A stretch of 55,499 nucleotides of DNA from an uncultured Bacteroidota bacterium. GTDB taxonomy: Bacteria; Bacteroidota; Bacteroidia; Flavobacteriales; Flavobacteriaceae. Below are positions 9,223 through 20,801 of this stretch, one piece after another; the first letter of the stretch is position 1; each line of letters opens with the position of its first letter. Position numbers and translations under genes: made by a program. The DNA is taken from NCBI GenBank assembly GCA_903842575.1, contig CAIMMM010000141.1:1-55499 (forward strand), in the 5' to 3' direction. The notes under the pieces are model-generated. The model was not told where the DNA came from, searched no databases, and was given only the letters and a program-made list of their open reading frames with translations.

Positions 9223-9249
9223 TTTATTTGTATTTAGATTTGTAAAAAT

Positions 9250-12289
<3,040 letters not shown>

Positions 12290-12320
12290 TTAGTAGTGAA
12301 GTTATTAACATTTTGTTGAT

Positions 12321-13343
12321 TTATTTCGGATACATTTTTACTCCTGTACCAAAAGCATTTGGATAGACAATTTTTCCAAAATTAAAAGCCACTCCTTTGG
12401 CAATATCTTGACTTAAAAGTAGTGCTCCATCGGAGTCGAGATAATCCAATAAGGGTGCCATTTGCACCAATCCCGAAATCCCAACGGTCGACTCGGTCAT
12501 GCAACCTGCCATAGTTAATAATCCTTTTTTTCGAGCGGTTGCAATCATCCGTAATGCAGGAGTAATACCACCACATTTCATCAATTTAATATTAATGCCA
12601 TGGAATAATTCACTGCACAAAACAACATCTTCTTCGCGTTGACAACTTTCATCGGCAATGACAGGTAAAATCGATTCCGATTTGACGCGTTTCATACCTT
12701 CACTATCCTCAGCTTTTAAAGGCTGTTCTATGAATTCTACTTGTAACTCTTTTAAAATTTTGGAATTGTAAATCGTTTGCTCGGCTGTCCAGGCACAATT
12801 AGCATCAATTCTAAAGACCGCATCCGTAATTTTGCGCAAACTTTGTATAATTTGTATATCATTGGACGTTCCTAATTTTATCTTATAAATGGGCCATGGT
12901 TTTTCGATGATTTTTTGCTGCATTACTTCAAGCGTATCCAACCCAATGGTATAGGAAGTTAAAGGCATTTTTGCATTTGCATCCGACCAATAACTTCGCA
13001 ATGGTTTTGAATTTTTTCGTGCATAATAATCCCAATAAGCTATATCTACAGCGCACAAAGCAAAATAATCATTAGGAACTATTGGAGCCAATTTTTCCCA
13101 TAATTGTTCCGGATGCATTGCATCTCCAGCATCCACTATGGGTTTTAGTTTCAGCAAACTCTCGGTAAGACGTTCTTGCGTACTATGATAATAGGGATTG
13201 GCTGTAGCTTCACCATAACCCGAAAAAGCGCCATCGGAAATACAAACCACAACCGTTTTTTGAATTGTTACCGTATAGCGGGAAATGGTAAAAGGATGTT
13301 GCAAAGGCAAATCGTAAAACTGAAAAGTGAGTGTTAATGCCAT
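12321..13343 (-). CDS. Dipeptide epimerase of the enolase superfamily
   Basis: Predicted to epimerise dipeptides such as L-Ala-D/L-Glu from murein recycling. The 340 residues show the muconate-lactonising/AEE subgroup layout. An N-terminal capping domain is followed by a TIM barrel with KIK at 154-156, the metal ligands Asp180 (RIDAN), Glu206 (EQP) and Asp231 (ADES), and a second catalytic lysine in NIKLMKCGG (Lys253 most likely). A DSDG segment near 303-306 fits the DxD element of dipeptide epimerases that binds the substrate amino group. Exact substrate specificity cannot be read from the sequence. A hairpin with a T run abuts the start codon, and a -7-like box lies at 13379-13386. Confidence 0.88.
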   Translation of the reverse strand: MALTLTFQFYDLPLQHPFTISRYTVTIQKTVVVCISDGAFSGYGEATANPYYHSTQERLTESLLKLKPIVDAGDAMHPEQLWEKLAPIVPNDYFALCAVDIAYWDYYARKNSKPLRSYWSDANAKMPLTSYTIGLDTLEVMQQKIIEKPWPIYKIKLGTSNDIQIIQSLRKITDAVFRIDANCAWTAEQTIYNSKILKELQVEFIEQPLKAEDSEGMKRVKSESILPVIADESCQREEDVVLCSELFHGINIKLMKCGGITPALRMIATARKKGLLTMAGCMTESTVGISGLVQMAPLLDYLDSDGALLLSQDIAKGVAFNFGKIVYPNAFGTGVKMYPK

Positions 13344-13371
13344 AAAAAAAGCGCTGATAATTCAACGCTTT
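13344..13371 (-). terminator. Hairpin with T run directly before the epimerase start codon
   Basis: On the minus strand AAAGCG (13366-13371) pairs with CGCTTT (13348-13353), with a further TGA/TCA pairing inside the loop. Seven T (13344-13350) follow and run straight into the ATG at 13343. It can be the asnB terminator, or, given the -7 box upstream at 13379-13386, an attenuator-like leader of the epimerase. Confidence 0.55.
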
Positions 13372-13378
13372 AAAAATA

Positions 13379-13386
13379 CAAAGATA
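13379..13386 (-). promoter_or_regulatory. Candidate -7 box of the epimerase gene
   Basis: TATCTTTG on the minus strand matches TAnnTTTG exactly, 35 bases before the start codon. I find no TTG at the right distance upstream, so the promoter call is only partial. Confidence 0.4.
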
Positions 13387-13412
13387 AAACAACAAAATCC
13401 TAAAAATTGTAT

Positions 13413-15089
13413 TTATGCTTTTATGTAGGCATCATCATGTACATTAGCCACAGCCCTTCCCGAAGGATCATTCATGTTTTTGAAAGCTTCATCCCATTCC
13501 AAAGCAATTTTGGTGCTACATGCAACACTCGCTTCTTGTGGCACGCATAAAGCTGCGGCATCACTTGGAAAATGTTCGGTAAAAATGGAACGATAATAAT
13601 ATTCTTCTTTGGATGTTGGCGTTTGCAATGGGAACCTGTATTTCGCATTGGCCAACTGTTCATCCGAAATTTCTACAGCCACTGTAGCTTTCAATGTATC
13701 AATCCAGCTATAACCCACTCCGTCACTAAATTGCTCTTTTTGTCTCCAAGCGACACTTTCGGGCAACATGTCTTCAAAGGCTTTTCGCAAAACCCATTTT
13801 TCCATAGGCTGCTCTTTGGTAATCATTTTATCTTTTGGATTCACGCGCATAGCGACATCCATAAATTCTTTATCTAAAAAAGGCACACGCCCTTCAATTC
13901 CCCATGCTGCCAAACTTTTATTAGCACGCAAGCAATCGTACATGTGAAGTTTGCTTAATTTTCGAACGGTTTCTTCATGAAATTCTCTTGCGTTTGGTGC
14001 TTTATGGAAATACAAATAACCTCCAAATAATTCATCCGAACCTTCGCCTGACAATACCATTTTTATTCCCATGGATTTAATGACTCTCGCCATTAACCAC
14101 ATTGGTGTGGAAGCTCTAATGGTAGTCACATCATAGGTTTCTAGATTGTAAATCACATCGCGGATAGCATCCAATCCTTCCTGAATTGTGAATTTAATTT
14201 CGTGATGAATGGTTCCGATAAAATCGGCTACTACTTGTGCGGCAGCTAAATCAGGAGAACCCTCCAAACCTACTGCAAAGGAGTGTAATTGAGGATACCA
14301 AGCATCCACTGTATCACCTGATTCAATACGTTTTTGCGCATATTTTTTGGCTATAGCCGAAGTGATTGAAGAATCCAATCCGCCCGAAAGCAATACACCA
14401 TAAGGTACGTCGCTCATCAATTGACGGTGAACCGCAGCTTCCAATGCTACTTTTATATCAGTTATACTTGTTTCGTTGTCTTTTACCGCATCATAATCCA
14501 CCCATTCTCTTTTGTACCATTGTACAAATTCGCCATCCTTGCTTGACATATAATGACCCGGAGGAAACAATTCAATTTTGGTGCAATAGCCTTCTAGTGC
14601 TTTCAATTCGGAAGCGACATAAAAAGTTCCGTTTTGATCCCAACCAATATATAATGGAATAATTCCCATGTGATCGCGAGCTACAAAATACTCGTCTTTT
14701 TCCACATCATAAATCGCGAAGCCGAAAATTCCATTGAGTTCATCAATAAAATGAACGCCTTTTTCTTTGTATAATGCGAGTATTACTTCGCAGTCACTTT
14801 CGGTTTGGAAATGGTATTTTCCATCAAACTGTTTGCGCAAAATTCTGTGGTTGTAGATTTCGCCATTGGCAGCCAAAACAAAACGTTTGTCTTCACTGAA
14901 TAAAGGTTGTTTCCCCGAAGCCGGATCCACAATGGCCAAACGCTCATGTGATAAAATGGCTTTATCATTACTGAAAATCCCGCTCCAATCGGGACCGCGA
15001 TGACGAATGATTTTTGACATTTCCAATACTTGTGGTCTTAATACTTCTGATTTTTGTTTTAAATCGAAGGCACATACAATTCCGCACAT
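13413..15089 (-). CDS. asnB: Asparagine synthase B, glutamine-hydrolysing
   Basis: Makes asparagine from aspartate, ATP and glutamine-derived ammonia in the cytoplasm. The 558 residues match bacterial AsnB. Cys2 follows the start methionine (MCGIV) and is the glutaminase nucleophile after Met removal. Glutamine-binding residues include Arg50 in SHERLAIVD, NGE at 75-77, and Asp99. The synthetase domain carries the pyrophosphate loop SGGLDS at 235-240 and a later SGEGSDELFGGY. The C-terminus has the usual WRQKEQFSDGVGYSW. It is followed by the hairpin at 13344-13371. Identity is secure. Confidence 0.96.
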   Translation of the reverse strand: MCGIVCAFDLKQKSEVLRPQVLEMSKIIRHRGPDWSGIFSNDKAILSHERLAIVDPASGKQPLFSEDKRFVLAANGEIYNHRILRKQFDGKYHFQTESDCEVILALYKEKGVHFIDELNGIFGFAIYDVEKDEYFVARDHMGIIPLYIGWDQNGTFYVASELKALEGYCTKIELFPPGHYMSSKDGEFVQWYKREWVDYDAVKDNETSITDIKVALEAAVHRQLMSDVPYGVLLSGGLDSSITSAIAKKYAQKRIESGDTVDAWYPQLHSFAVGLEGSPDLAAAQVVADFIGTIHHEIKFTIQEGLDAIRDVIYNLETYDVTTIRASTPMWLMARVIKSMGIKMVLSGEGSDELFGGYLYFHKAPNAREFHEETVRKLSKLHMYDCLRANKSLAAWGIEGRVPFLDKEFMDVAMRVNPKDKMITKEQPMEKWVLRKAFEDMLPESVAWRQKEQFSDGVGYSWIDTLKATVAVEISDEQLANAKYRFPLQTPTSKEEYYYRSIFTEHFPSDAAALCVPQEASVACSTKIALEWDEAFKNMNDPSGRAVANVHDDAYIKA

Positions 15090-15238
15090 AATCTTTAACT
15101 TTATTTATTTTCAGAAGCAAAAGTGAAGTATTACAGTTTGTATTAAAACTAAAAAGAAGTAATTAGTTATAGATTGTAACTTAATTTCATAATACTGTGT
15201 GAATATGAAAGTAAATCAAGAAGTATAATTGATTTTTA

Positions 15239-15682
15239 TTACTTAACACTCTCAATCAAATACATTTTCCCATTAACCTCCACCGAAAAACCCACTCCAT
15301 TTCCCATCAATTTACTTCCCAATGGAGATTGTGGCGAAAGGGCAAAGATGGTTTTATCCTCGTGTGTAATTTTGGGTAAAGCTACACTTATAAATAGCAA
15401 CATGCCATTGGCTTGCACCAAACTTCCTAAGGCTACTTTTTTATGAAGTTGCGCAGCGTCAATTTTGTTAAGAAGGGCTTGTTGTTCGAGAACTTCCTTA
15501 AGTTTATGATTGAGTTTTTCCTGCTCGATGTGCATCATGGACAAAGCGGTTTCGTGTTTGTCACCGGCGGAACCTTTGGCATCGTTTTGCGCATCGATGG
15601 TCAATCCGGAAATCATGTCCTGGAAAACATCAATGCGGTCTTGGAGAATTTCTTTGTAGCGAAGAAGAATTTGTTGTTTCAT
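15239..15682 (-). CDS. GreA/GreB-like transcription elongation factor family protein
   Basis: A 147-residue protein with an N-terminal helical part (about 1-90) that could form a coiled coil: KYEI-like heptads, then EQEKLNHKLKEVLEQQALLNKID. The C-terminal part (about 95-147) is like the FKBP-fold domain of GreA/GreB, with FALSPQSPLGSKLMGNGVGFSVEVNG matching the SPIGKALLGKKVGD region. Relatives in Flavobacterium are often named 3-oxoacyl-ACP synthase in databases, which the sequence does not support. It may act in the RNA polymerase secondary channel, but the acidic tip residues of GreA are not obvious. The gene lies 83 bases after the outer-membrane barrel gene. Confidence 0.7.
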   Translation of the reverse strand: MKQQILLRYKEILQDRIDVFQDMISGLTIDAQNDAKGSAGDKHETALSMMHIEQEKLNHKLKEVLEQQALLNKIDAAQLHKKVALGSLVQANGMLLFISVALPKITHEDKTIFALSPQSPLGSKLMGNGVGFSVEVNGKMYLIESVK

Positions 15683-15717
15683 AGGAGAGGAGACAAAGAG
15701 ATAATAGACGGATAGAT

Positions 15718-15743
15718 GAATAGATATTTACTGTTATCTATTC
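15718..15743 (-). repeat. Inverted repeat between the barrel and GreA-like genes
   Basis: GAATAGATA (15718-15726) and TATCTATTC (15735-15743) form a perfect nine-base stem with an eight-base loop. Outside it GACG (15708-15711) can pair with CGTC (15750-15753). The whole 83-base gap is built from AGA/GATAGA-type runs on one strand and has low complexity. There is no clear T run, so it is not a classical terminator. Confidence 0.55.
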
Positions 15744-15765
15744 TCTTTTCGTCCATTCTCTATAT

Positions 15766-17502
15766 CTAAAAGTCAAATTTATAACTAGCACCACCTAAAA
15801 TTTGCAATCCCTGCACTGGGTAATTTGACCAACGTTGGTAATTTTGATTGGCTAAATTATTTCCTTTTAAGAAGAATGTAAATCGATCATTGTATTTATA
15901 GCCAACGTGTGCATTTAAATCGAAGTAATTTTTAAGTGTTATGTTTTCATCCGGAGGAAAAGGAAGATTAACGGTTGCTTGTCTAAAAATATCTTTTCTC
16001 TCACCTACGAAGAATAAACTTGTGCCCACATACCATCTTGGTGTAATAGTAATTTCAAGTGTAGATTCAAGTTTTATTGATGGTAAATTCCAAGCTTCTT
16101 TCTCAACATCAACATTATAACTACTGAAGGTTCCATTTATACCAAAAGAAATATTTTTAGAAAAATCGGCTTTCAATTCTCCAAATAAACTGATTGTTTT
16201 TACATTGTCATAAACAACATCAAATGAATTTCCATAGGCATATCCATTTGTATTAGTATTAAAATGGTCTAGTAAATTACTTTTATAAAGTGCTTTATTT
16301 TCTTCATTTTGATAGGATGCTCTAACATTATAACCAACACTATTGGCTAATTTTCCTTTTAAACCAATATAAACATCAACCTTTTGATCGGTTGGTGCAA
16401 TACCTATAGTTGGAGAAACAAAGAAATTCTCTTGAACAAAATCATGATACGAATTTTGCTTTAAAGACCCTTCAATTCCTGCATAAGCAATCATCAAATC
16501 CCCAACAACTTTATAAGATCCCGTAAGTTGCGGATAAACAAATAATTTGCTTTCTCCGGATTCTTGTGCAGCACTATATATAAATCCAACACCAACATTT
16601 ACCAATAAATCGTCCTTTTTAATTTTGATACTAGGTTGAAAACCAACATTGGTAAAACCATATTTATAGGAAGCTATGCCAAAATAATCTTTTTCAAAAG
16701 AGCCATTCACATAATCCAAAAGAAAATTAACCTTGAATTTTTGAGCAATTAAATCAAATTCCATGGTAGGTTTTGCCACAAAACGATTCTCTTCCGAACC
16801 AAATGCATCCCAAAAACGACTGAATTTAAAAGTGCTTTCTTTTAAAATACTTTCTCCTAAATCCAATCTTCCTCCTAAATATAAGGTATGATAAGTTTGC
16901 TGTTCTTCTATAGAATTAATTGTAGCATCAGTAAAAATTCCTGGATATATGCCATACCAATTGTAAACTTGGTGTTGATAACCCAAATCCGTATTCCAAG
17001 AAAGCGCTCTAGTTCTACTTCCGTAGTTTAAATCCAATGAGGTGTTGGAGTATTTGTCATCCAAAACAACATCTTTAACACCACCTTGCGAAGAGGAATG
17101 GCGCAACATTCCGCCAAAATAATCCGAATTACTGATTTTTTGAGTTACAAAAAGCTCGGCATTTACCGTTCCTAAATTACCCGCAGCCAAAGTTAAATAA
17201 TTACTGAAAATTTTCTCATCTGCCGATTTATCAACGTTTGCAGCTTTTCCTTTGGAAGGAACAAAAGTAGATGCCACTGGAAATGAAAAAATATTATATT
17301 GAATATTTTCTTTTTTCGAAGTGTCGTCGTCATCCAAAGTTGGTGTTTCTTTCACTTTGAAAGCATCCGAAATGGTTGGCGTGTAAGGCTTCACTACATT
17401 CACCACTTCGGTTCCGATGTTCTCGTCTTTTTTTTGCGCAAAGGTTTGGATACTTACTAAAAGTAAAACTGTTGCTATGGTATATTGAAATGTCTTTTTC
17501 AT
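15766..17502 (-). CDS. Outer-membrane beta-barrel protein, TonB-receptor-like, no plug seen
   Basis: 578 residues with a signal peptide (MKKT start, hydrophobic core, cleavage near TFAQ) and a C-terminal region of regular amphipathic strands ending in ASYKFDF, typical of outer-membrane barrels. The C-terminal FFLKGNNLANQNYQRWSNYP is the kind of last-strand motif seen in TonB-dependent receptors. There is no recognisable plug domain or TonB box. Instead residues 25-95 are a charged linker with EVVNVVKPYTPTISDAFKV and an acidic DDDD patch. Calling it a substrate transporter would be unsafe. It starts 21 bases after the stop of the large TPR protein upstream, so the two are very likely co-transcribed and may act together at the outer membrane. 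Confidence 0.72.
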   Translation of the reverse strand: MKKTFQYTIATVLLLVSIQTFAQKKDENIGTEVVNVVKPYTPTISDAFKVKETPTLDDDDTSKKENIQYNIFSFPVASTFVPSKGKAANVDKSADEKIFSNYLTLAAGNLGTVNAELFVTQKISNSDYFGGMLRHSSSQGGVKDVVLDDKYSNTSLDLNYGSRTRALSWNTDLGYQHQVYNWYGIYPGIFTDATINSIEEQQTYHTLYLGGRLDLGESILKESTFKFSRFWDAFGSEENRFVAKPTMEFDLIAQKFKVNFLLDYVNGSFEKDYFGIASYKYGFTNVGFQPSIKIKKDDLLVNVGVGFIYSAAQESGESKLFVYPQLTGSYKVVGDLMIAYAGIEGSLKQNSYHDFVQENFFVSPTIGIAPTDQKVDVYIGLKGKLANSVGYNVRASYQNEENKALYKSNLLDHFNTNTNGYAYGNSFDVVYDNVKTISLFGELKADFSKNISFGINGTFSSYNVDVEKEAWNLPSIKLESTLEITITPRWYVGTSLFFVGERKDIFRQATVNLPFPPDENITLKNYFDLNAHVGYKYNDRFTFFLKGNNLANQNYQRWSNYPVQGLQILGGASYKFDF

Positions 17503-17523
17503 ATTGTTTCTTTATTCTTGCTT

Positions 17524-20500
17524 CTATTTTTCGATTGATGAATTCGTTTTGGATTCTTCTCCTTTTATTGTATCTAATTCGAGTTGTGCCTCTTCAACCA
17601 CATCAGTATAGGATGAGAAATTCTTAATAACACTATCCAAAATAAATGTGGCTTGATAACTGTCTTTTAATCCGTAGAAGTTTTTTGCCATGACAACCAA
17701 GCCTTTCGCTCCAAAGTATTTGTAAGCCGAATAATCTTTGGCTAGTTTTTGAACGGATTTATTAGAATCTTCAAACTTGTTGTCTTTGTTTTTAAAGTAA
17801 GCATCATAAAATAACGCTTCGGCAGCTAATTCTCCTTTGGCAATCGTTAATAATTTTGCGTAGGCAACTCTAGCTTTCGGTTCATCATTGGCTTTAATAG
17901 CGGAACGTGCTACGATGATTTGCGCATCACTTTTTACCTTGTTATCCGTTTTTGGATTTGCCAAAACTTTATCCGCATAAACTACCGCATTTGGATAATC
18001 TTTATTGTCATAATAGGCACGCATCAAATTAGCTTGTGCATAAGTTACGTTTTGCGGAAAATCAGCTTCTGTTTCCATTCTTTTTAAAACAGGAACGGCA
18101 TTCGTATAATCATTTTTCTTCAAGTAAATTTCACATAAACGAACCAATGCTTGCTCGGTATATTCACTTCTAGGTTTTGCTAAGACATATTCGTAATTTT
18201 TAACTGCATTTTCCTCTTGACTATCCGTAAAATAGGATTGAGCCAAATAAAAATTGGCATTTAAAGCATGTATTCCGTTTGGAAATTTGTTCACATAACC
18301 ACTCAAATTCGTAATGGCTTGCTTCACATTGTTTTGCAAATATTGTTTTTCGGCCGATTCATAGGTGTCGTTGTCCAACTCGGCATCCGAAACGGCTACA
18401 TAATCCAATGTTCTTACCCAAGTTGCGTATTCGTCCACTTTTCCGTTATCCATATAAATCAAACGAGCCGTTGAAACTGCTTCTAATGCTTCTGGCGTTT
18501 TGGGATAATCGGAGGCAACTTTTTTAAATTTAGCAATTGCCTGTTCGTCTTTCTGACCGTTGTAATAAATCAATCCTTGACGTAAGATAGCTTTAGCAGC
18601 ATAGGAACCATTTTTGAATTCCTTTAATAACTGGTCGTATGTTTGAATGGCTAAATCGGTTTTATTCTCCGTAACGTAGGTATTTCCTAATTCGAATAAA
18701 GCATCATCACGATATTGTGAGGTTTTGAAGTTTTGCAAAAACAAATTGAAATCGGCAATCTTTTTATCATTCTTCCCCACAAAACCATAACTAATGGCTT
18801 TTTGGAAAGCAGCATAATCGGCATCAATACCTTTTAAATCGATAGCTTTATTATACGCATCCATGGCTGGCCAATACTTTGTAGCTACAAATCGGCTATC
18901 ACCCAATCGCAAATAAGAATCGTTTAAACGGGTTTTATCATCCTTTACTGCGTCAATTTGCTTTTGAAAATAATCTCCCGCCTGATCGTATTGTTTTAAT
19001 TTGAAATAGGCATAAGCAATGTTGTAATTGATGTTTTTGTATTCAGGTGTAGTTTTAGCTTCGGCTACACTTTCAAATTGCTTAAAACTTAATAGTGCAT
19101 CACTAAAACTATCCAAAACATATTCTGTTTCTCCTCTCCAAAAAGTAGCTCGGGTAGTGAATTTTTCACTTCCTTGATTGGTAATTGATTTTTTAAACAT
19201 CTTCAAAGCTTCTTGATAATTCCCATCGGTATATAACTCTATTCCTCTATAAAACAATACCTTTTTGTAGGCGGCTTTGTTCTCTAGGGAATTATTTTTT
19301 TCCAATAAAGTCAAAGCAGCTGCATAATTTTTGGAAGTGATATAGGAATTAATCAAAAGTGTTTCTACTTCTTGTTTGCTTGATGATTCTGGATATTTAT
19401 TCAGAAAAGCCGACAAAACATCAGGAACACTTTGATAGGAATTCCCAATTTCGTAACTCAATTTCGCATAGTTTAAAGTAGCATCTTCTTGAATTTTTTT
19501 ATCAAAATCCATTTCGGCTGCATTTTTAAAAGCATTCAAAGCTTGTTGCTTTTTGCTGGATTTAAAATAACTTTCTCCTAAATGATAATATGCATTTTGA
19601 GCTACTGAGTCTTTACCATCAATGATTTTGTTGAATTGCGAAATGGCATTTTCAAAATCATTTTGTTTGTAATACGTATATCCCAATTGGTAATAATCGG
19701 TATTATTCCATTTTCCTTTTTTGCCTTTATATTCCTTTAAATAAGGCAGTGCTTTATCATATTGATTTAAGTTGAAATAACTTTCTCCTATAATTTTGTT
19801 CAATTCCGATTTCTCACTAGCGTTTGAGTTTGGCATGGCAACAAGTCCCAAATCGATTGCTTTTTGAAATTCCCCCGATTTAAAACTCATATCTGCTTGA
19901 AAGTAGGACAATTTTTCCTTGTATTTTTCTTCTCCTGCTACTTGTTCAAAATATTTATTGGCTTCTTGATAATTATTGCCTTCATAAGCCATGAAACCTA
20001 AAAAATATTTAGCTTGAGAGCCATATTCTTTGGAATTGGCCACTTTCGTCAAATAGGCAGCAGCCTCCTTCTTATTATTTGCAGTAAAATGAGCATATCC
20101 TTTTTGAAAATTATACTTTTCCATTTCATCATACGTCATTGAACTTTCATCTACTTTGTCGAAATATTCTAAGGATTGAGGAAATTTACCTTGATCGAAA
20201 TAATATTGTGCCACTTCAACATAGGCTTGATTTTGTTTCGTACTTGTTGGATAATCCGCCACAAAACTTTCCATTAATTCATCGGCATTGGATTGATTAA
20301 GATGAATGGCGCAATTGGCAATGTAGTAGGCACAATTAGCCTGTACATCTTGATTGTTATTATTTTGTTTAACTTTATCAAAAAGAATTTGTGCCGCGTG
20401 GTATTGCTTGTCTTTATACAACAAAATCGCATTGTCATATTCGGATAATTTATGGGTAGAAATCTCCGTTTGTTGTCCTGAAACTGATGTAATTCCTGCC

Positions 20501-20544
20501 AAGGGAAGCAGAAAATATAGCATTGAAAGTTTACGCATTTTCAT
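17524..20544 (-). CDS. Large periplasmic TPR-repeat protein
   Basis: 1006 residues with a signal peptide ending near SVSGQ; there is no lipobox cysteine, so it is soluble or bound through partners. Nearly the whole mature chain is made of TPR-type helix pairs: many repeats of the pattern A/G-x2-Y-x-Q/K-x-A followed by F-x-K, for example YFDQGKFPQSLEYFDKV and YYKQNDFENAISQFNKI. The superhelical size points to a scaffold. Its partner is the barrel protein encoded 21 bases downstream. A minus-strand -7 box lies at 20571-20578, 26 bases before the ATG. Function is not known; the T9SS TPR proteins SprE/PorW are only general analogues. Confidence 0.8.
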   Translation of the reverse strand: MKMRKLSMLYFLLPLAGITSVSGQQTEISTHKLSEYDNAILLYKDKQYHAAQILFDKVKQNNNNQDVQANCAYYIANCAIHLNQSNADELMESFVADYPTSTKQNQAYVEVAQYYFDQGKFPQSLEYFDKVDESSMTYDEMEKYNFQKGYAHFTANNKKEAAAYLTKVANSKEYGSQAKYFLGFMAYEGNNYQEANKYFEQVAGEEKYKEKLSYFQADMSFKSGEFQKAIDLGLVAMPNSNASEKSELNKIIGESYFNLNQYDKALPYLKEYKGKKGKWNNTDYYQLGYTYYKQNDFENAISQFNKIIDGKDSVAQNAYYHLGESYFKSSKKQQALNAFKNAAEMDFDKKIQEDATLNYAKLSYEIGNSYQSVPDVLSAFLNKYPESSSKQEVETLLINSYITSKNYAAALTLLEKNNSLENKAAYKKVLFYRGIELYTDGNYQEALKMFKKSITNQGSEKFTTRATFWRGETEYVLDSFSDALLSFKQFESVAEAKTTPEYKNINYNIAYAYFKLKQYDQAGDYFQKQIDAVKDDKTRLNDSYLRLGDSRFVATKYWPAMDAYNKAIDLKGIDADYAAFQKAISYGFVGKNDKKIADFNLFLQNFKTSQYRDDALFELGNTYVTENKTDLAIQTYDQLLKEFKNGSYAAKAILRQGLIYYNGQKDEQAIAKFKKVASDYPKTPEALEAVSTARLIYMDNGKVDEYATWVRTLDYVAVSDAELDNDTYESAEKQYLQNNVKQAITNLSGYVNKFPNGIHALNANFYLAQSYFTDSQEENAVKNYEYVLAKPRSEYTEQALVRLCEIYLKKNDYTNAVPVLKRMETEADFPQNVTYAQANLMRAYYDNKDYPNAVVYADKVLANPKTDNKVKSDAQIIVARSAIKANDEPKARVAYAKLLTIAKGELAAEALFYDAYFKNKDNKFEDSNKSVQKLAKDYSAYKYFGAKGLVVMAKNFYGLKDSYQATFILDSVIKNFSSYTDVVEEAQLELDTIKGEESKTNSSIEK

Positions 20545-20570
20545 TTTGTTTTTACTTATCCAAAAATATT

Positions 20571-20578
20571 ACTCTACC
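20571..20578 (-). promoter_or_regulatory. Candidate -7 box of the TPR-barrel operon
   Basis: TATTTTTG on the minus strand, an exact match to TAnnTTTG, 26 bases upstream of the ATG. No TTG is found at the expected distance. The gap 20545-20801, the longest without a gene here, otherwise holds the palindrome at 20701 and the ftsE promoter. Confidence 0.4.
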
Positions 20579-20700
20579 ACCTATAACGGATTGCTATTTG
20601 CATTTATTATAAACATTCTTTTGAACAAATTAATATTTAGAAAAAAAGCTGAATACCCTATGATTTATAGGTGTTTAATAAAAATATTTAACGTTAGTTT

Positions 20701-20724
20701 ATGATTAATTATAGTATTAATCAT
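20701..20724. promoter_or_regulatory. Perfect palindrome upstream of ftsE
   Basis: ATGATTAAT, a six-base spacer TATAGT, then ATTAATCAT: a perfect nine-base inverted repeat about 30 bases upstream of the ftsE -33 element. The position fits a dimeric regulator site or the stem of an RNA from further upstream. There is no T run. Confidence 0.5.
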
Positions 20725-20752
20725 AAGCACATTGTCAATATTGAAATTTATT

Positions 20753-20782
20753 TTGAATACAAGCGTTATCTTATTACTTTTA
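20753..20782 (+). promoter_or_regulatory. ftsE promoter
   Basis: TTG (20753-20755), a 19-base spacer, then TACTTTTA (20775-20782). This fits the flavobacterial pattern except for the last base of the -7 box. It is 19 bases upstream of the ATG at 20802. Confidence 0.6.
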
Positions 20783-20801
20783 CCCAATAAACAAACTACT
20801 C

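Noticed and set aside
15239..15682. 3-oxoacyl-ACP synthase, a name often given to relatives
   Set aside because: The 147-residue product has no thiolase fold or catalytic Cys; the GreA/GreB-like C-terminal domain explains it better.
17524..20544. SprE/PorW, the T9SS TPR lipoprotein
   Set aside because: There is no lipobox cysteine after the signal peptide, and no neighbouring T9SS core gene; only the general TPR nature matches.
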